Below, one piece after another: positions 15,221-16,640 of a DNA stretch of 16,640 nt; positions within the stretch are counted from its first letter, which is position 1; every line of letters starts with the position of its first letter. The translations under genes and the position numbers were made by a program. Source of the stretch: Marinosulfonomonas sp. (GTDB lineage Bacteria > Pseudomonadota > Alphaproteobacteria > Rhodobacterales > Rhodobacteraceae); the NCBI GenBank assembly GCA_019090845.1, contig JAHRVD010000050.1:1-16640 (forward strand). The letters are read 5' to 3'. A model generated the notes under the pieces. That model made no database searches, was not told the DNA's origin, and was given only the letters and a program-made list of their open reading frames with translations.

Positions 15221-15249
15221 TAATGGCAATGAACATTGCCTTGCCGCAA
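15220..15249 (-). promoter_or_regulatory. Predicted mhpR promoter with a palindromic spacer
   Basis: On the minus strand TTGCGG (-35, plus 15244-15249) and CATTAT (-10, 15220-15225) are 18 bases apart. The spacer holds most of a perfect 7-2-7 inverted repeat, GGCAATG-AA-CATTGCC (15225-15240). Confidence 0.4.
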
Positions 15250-15255
15250 GCGAAA

Positions 15256-15261
15256 TTTAAT
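15256..15261 (+). promoter_or_regulatory. Possible -10 box of mhpB
   Basis: TTTAAT matches the -10 consensus in five of six bases, without a good -35, as is usual for activator-dependent promoters. It predicts a start near 15268 and a leader of about 135 bases. Confidence 0.35.
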
Positions 15262-15402
15262 CTTTACGCTGTGAAACAGGACGAGCGCCCGTTGTAATTG
15301 ACGAATTTGGTGCGCGAACTTGGCGAGCAAATTTAATTCCTGCACGGTGGTTTTGCGATTAAAGCGCATTGCTTTGGGTAGGTTATATGGGGAGAGATTG
15401 AT

Positions 15403-16335
15403 ATGATAGTTGGCTCAGTTTGCATGTCGCACAGTCCTTTGATGGACAGGAATCGCGCAAAGCCCGGCACCGAAAAACGCTTTAACGCGGCTCTGAAAAA
15501 GGCACAGGATTTCGCGGCCGATCTGGAACCCGACCTGACGGTCATCTTTCATCCCGATCATGTGAACGGTTTTTTTTACCGGTTGCTGCCGTCTTTTTGC
15601 GTCGGGATTGAAGGGTCTTCGGTCGGTGATTTCGGAACCGTTGCCGGTAAGCTGGATATCCCGGCCGAATTGGCGATGGATTGCGCGGAACACGTCCTGA
15701 AGGACGGTGTTGACACGGCCGTTTCCTATCGAATGGAGGTCGATCACGGGGCTACACAGCCGGTCGAGTTGCTGTCGGGCGAACGCTCGTTGGCACGGAT
15801 GATCCCGATTTTTATTAACTGCGCCACACCGCCGCGTCCAAGTTTTGATCGGGTGCGCGCAATTGGTGCAGCAGTCGTTCGTTGGGCTGCGTCTTGCCCG
15901 GAACGGGTGTTGATACTGGGATCTGGCGGGCTTTCGCATGATCCGCCTATTCCGGCACTGGCAACGGCCAATCCGGCGGTGCGTCAGCGCCTGATCGAAG
16001 GTGGAAGTCTGGGTCATGAGGCCCGGATGGCACGCCAGAATGCGGTTTTGGGCGAAGGCGCAAAACTGGTGGATGGCACATCCAAATTGCTGCCGCTGGA
16101 TCCTGAATGGGACCAGATGCTGTTGGATGCGTTCACCTCGGGAAATCTTTCGGTGCTGGACGAGACCAGCGACGACGAATTGACAGCGACCGGCGGTCGG
16201 GGTGGCCACGAAGTGCGCGCCTGGGTGGCAGCACTTGCTGCGATGGGGCCAGGTTACAATTCAGACGTGCTGTTTTACGAGGAAATCGGCGAGTGGCTGA
16301 CCGGCATGGGGGTTATGACCGCGACACCGGCATAA
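15403..16335 (+). CDS. mhpB: 2,3-dihydroxyphenylpropionate 1,2-dioxygenase (MhpB-type extradiol dioxygenase)
   Basis: This enzyme opens the ring of 3-(2,3-dihydroxyphenyl)propionate or the cinnamate analogue between C1 and C2, using Fe(II) and O2. The 310-residue protein matches the length and order of E. coli MhpB (314). Shared blocks are CMSHSPLMDR, FHPDHVNGFFYRLLPSFCVG, GDFGTVAG, VDHGATQP, IFINCATPP, GSGGLSHDPP and HEVRAWVAALAAMG. The catalytic His115 and His179 of the E. coli enzyme fall at the same numbers here, and His10 and His53 are also kept. It belongs to the LigB class of extradiol dioxygenases. GGGGAGAG lies about 8 bases before the ATG. The gene is divergent from mhpR and followed after 143 bases by an HpaB-type gene. 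A closely related catechol substrate cannot be excluded. Confidence 0.93.
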   Translation: MIVGSVCMSHSPLMDRNRAKPGTEKRFNAALKKAQDFAADLEPDLTVIFHPDHVNGFFYRLLPSFCVGIEGSSVGDFGTVAGKLDIPAELAMDCAEHVLKDGVDTAVSYRMEVDHGATQPVELLSGERSLARMIPIFINCATPPRPSFDRVRAIGAAVVRWAASCPERVLILGSGGLSHDPPIPALATANPAVRQRLIEGGSLGHEARMARQNAVLGEGAKLVDGTSKLLPLDPEWDQMLLDAFTSGNLSVLDETSDDELTATGGRGGHEVRAWVAALAAMGPGYNSDVLFYEEIGEWLTGMGVMTATPA

Positions 16336-16420
16336 CAGGCACCGCGCCCGCCATTGGGGTGGGGGTTGGAACGCAGGTTGCGTGTAAAACAACAGACATC
16401 GAAGTGAAAACACAGAAATT

Positions 16421-16442
16421 GCGGCACCATTTATGGGGCCGC
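16421..16442 (+). other. Hairpin upstream of the HpaB-type gene
   Basis: GCGGCACC (16421-16428) pairs with GGGGCCGC (16435-16442) around ATTTAT with one A-G mismatch. No T-run follows, so it is more likely an mRNA-stabilising or processing hairpin than a terminator. Confidence 0.4.
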
Positions 16443-16478
16443 GCCTATCAATAGCGAAAAACAAACAGAGGAACTGAT

Positions 16479-16640
16479 ATGAGTGTTCGCAACGGACAAC
16501 AATTTATTGACCACCTGAAAGCCACGCCAAGGGATGTTTGGATCAATGGTCAGCAGTTGCAGGATGTCACAACCCATCCGGCGTTCAGTGCAAGCGTTGA
16601 ACAGCTTGCCAATCTTTACGATATGCAGGTCGCCAAAGAG
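16479..16640 (+). CDS. HpaB-family flavin-dependent phenol monooxygenase, large subunit (partial, N-terminus)
   Basis: Only the first 54 residues are inside the window: MSVRNGQQFIDHLKATPRDV, then WINGQQLQDVTTHPAFSASVEQLANLYDM. The pattern 'eyl..L..gr.vyi.GerV.DVTTHPAF....s.A.LYD' is the N-terminal signature of 4-hydroxyphenylacetate 3-hydroxylase (HpaB) and related two-component FADH2-dependent monooxygenases, which add a hydroxyl ortho to a phenol hydroxyl. AGAGGA lies 6 bases before the ATG. It follows mhpB on the same strand, so it likely makes the catechol that MhpB opens. The classic mhp pathway uses an unrelated one-component enzyme (MhpA) for this step. Chlorophenol or nitrophenol monooxygenases of the same family are alternatives. 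Confidence 0.82.
   Translation, partial: MSVRNGQQFIDHLKATPRDVWINGQQLQDVTTHPAFSASVEQLANLYDMQVAKE

Noticed and set aside
15415..16209. 264-codon minus-strand ORF inside mhpB
   Set aside because: It is the complement of a well-conserved dioxygenase gene; composition is Arg/Gln/His/Cys-rich with no domain I recognise.
1..16640. tRNA or rRNA genes, CRISPR arrays, insertion sequences or phage genes
   Set aside because: I saw no cloverleaf, no regularly spaced repeats, no transposase or integrase and no flanking terminal repeats in the window.

Overview
The window looks like a chromosome segment of a marine Rhodobacteraceae-type alphaproteobacterium (Roseobacter-like). The signs are moderate-to-high GC, an rpsB-tsf operon whose S2 protein has an Ala/Glu-rich tail, many TRAP transporter genes and a LuxR-type regulator. 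The organism is inferred from gene content only.

Left part (1-4064). A partial PfkB-family kinase (pseudouridine-kinase-like, minus strand, running off the left edge) is divergent from a DUF2461 gene. Then comes the housekeeping rpsB-tsf operon (plus strand), with a structured leader before rpsB, a hairpin between the two genes and a clear rho-independent terminator after tsf. A small Cys-rich protein gene follows directly. A region of about 280 bp without a gene (4034-4312) carries a terminator that works best on the minus strand.

Right part (4313-16640). This is an accessory catabolic cluster. Eight minus-strand genes, from upstream to downstream, are: an IclR-family MhpR-like regulator; a DctP-type TRAP binding protein; a fused DctQ-DctM permease; an alpha/beta hydrolase; a TAXI-type TRAP binding protein; its fused 4TM/12TM permease; a formylglycine-type sulfatase; and a translationally coupled pair of type II 3-dehydroquinate dehydratase and LuxR-type regulator. 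(Counting that pair separately, there are nine genes.) Divergent from the regulator on the plus strand are an MhpB-type extradiol dioxygenase and the start of an HpaB-family flavin monooxygenase, cut by the right edge.

How it may work together (inference). Aromatic acids, possibly phenylpropanoids or their sulfate esters, enter through TRAP transporters. A cytoplasmic sulfatase could remove sulfate, the HpaB-type enzyme could hydroxylate the ring, MhpB could open it, and the alpha/beta hydrolase could act after ring cleavage. The best unlisted signal is a shared operator, CATGTTCAC-N4-CGAACA. It occurs once on each side of the MhpR-like gene, in the same orientation relative to dctP and to mhpB, and about 56-60 bp upstream of each predicted start of transcription. 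This suggests one regulator turns on uptake and ring cleavage together while repressing itself. A different inverted repeat lies upstream of aroQ-luxR and may be the LuxR site.
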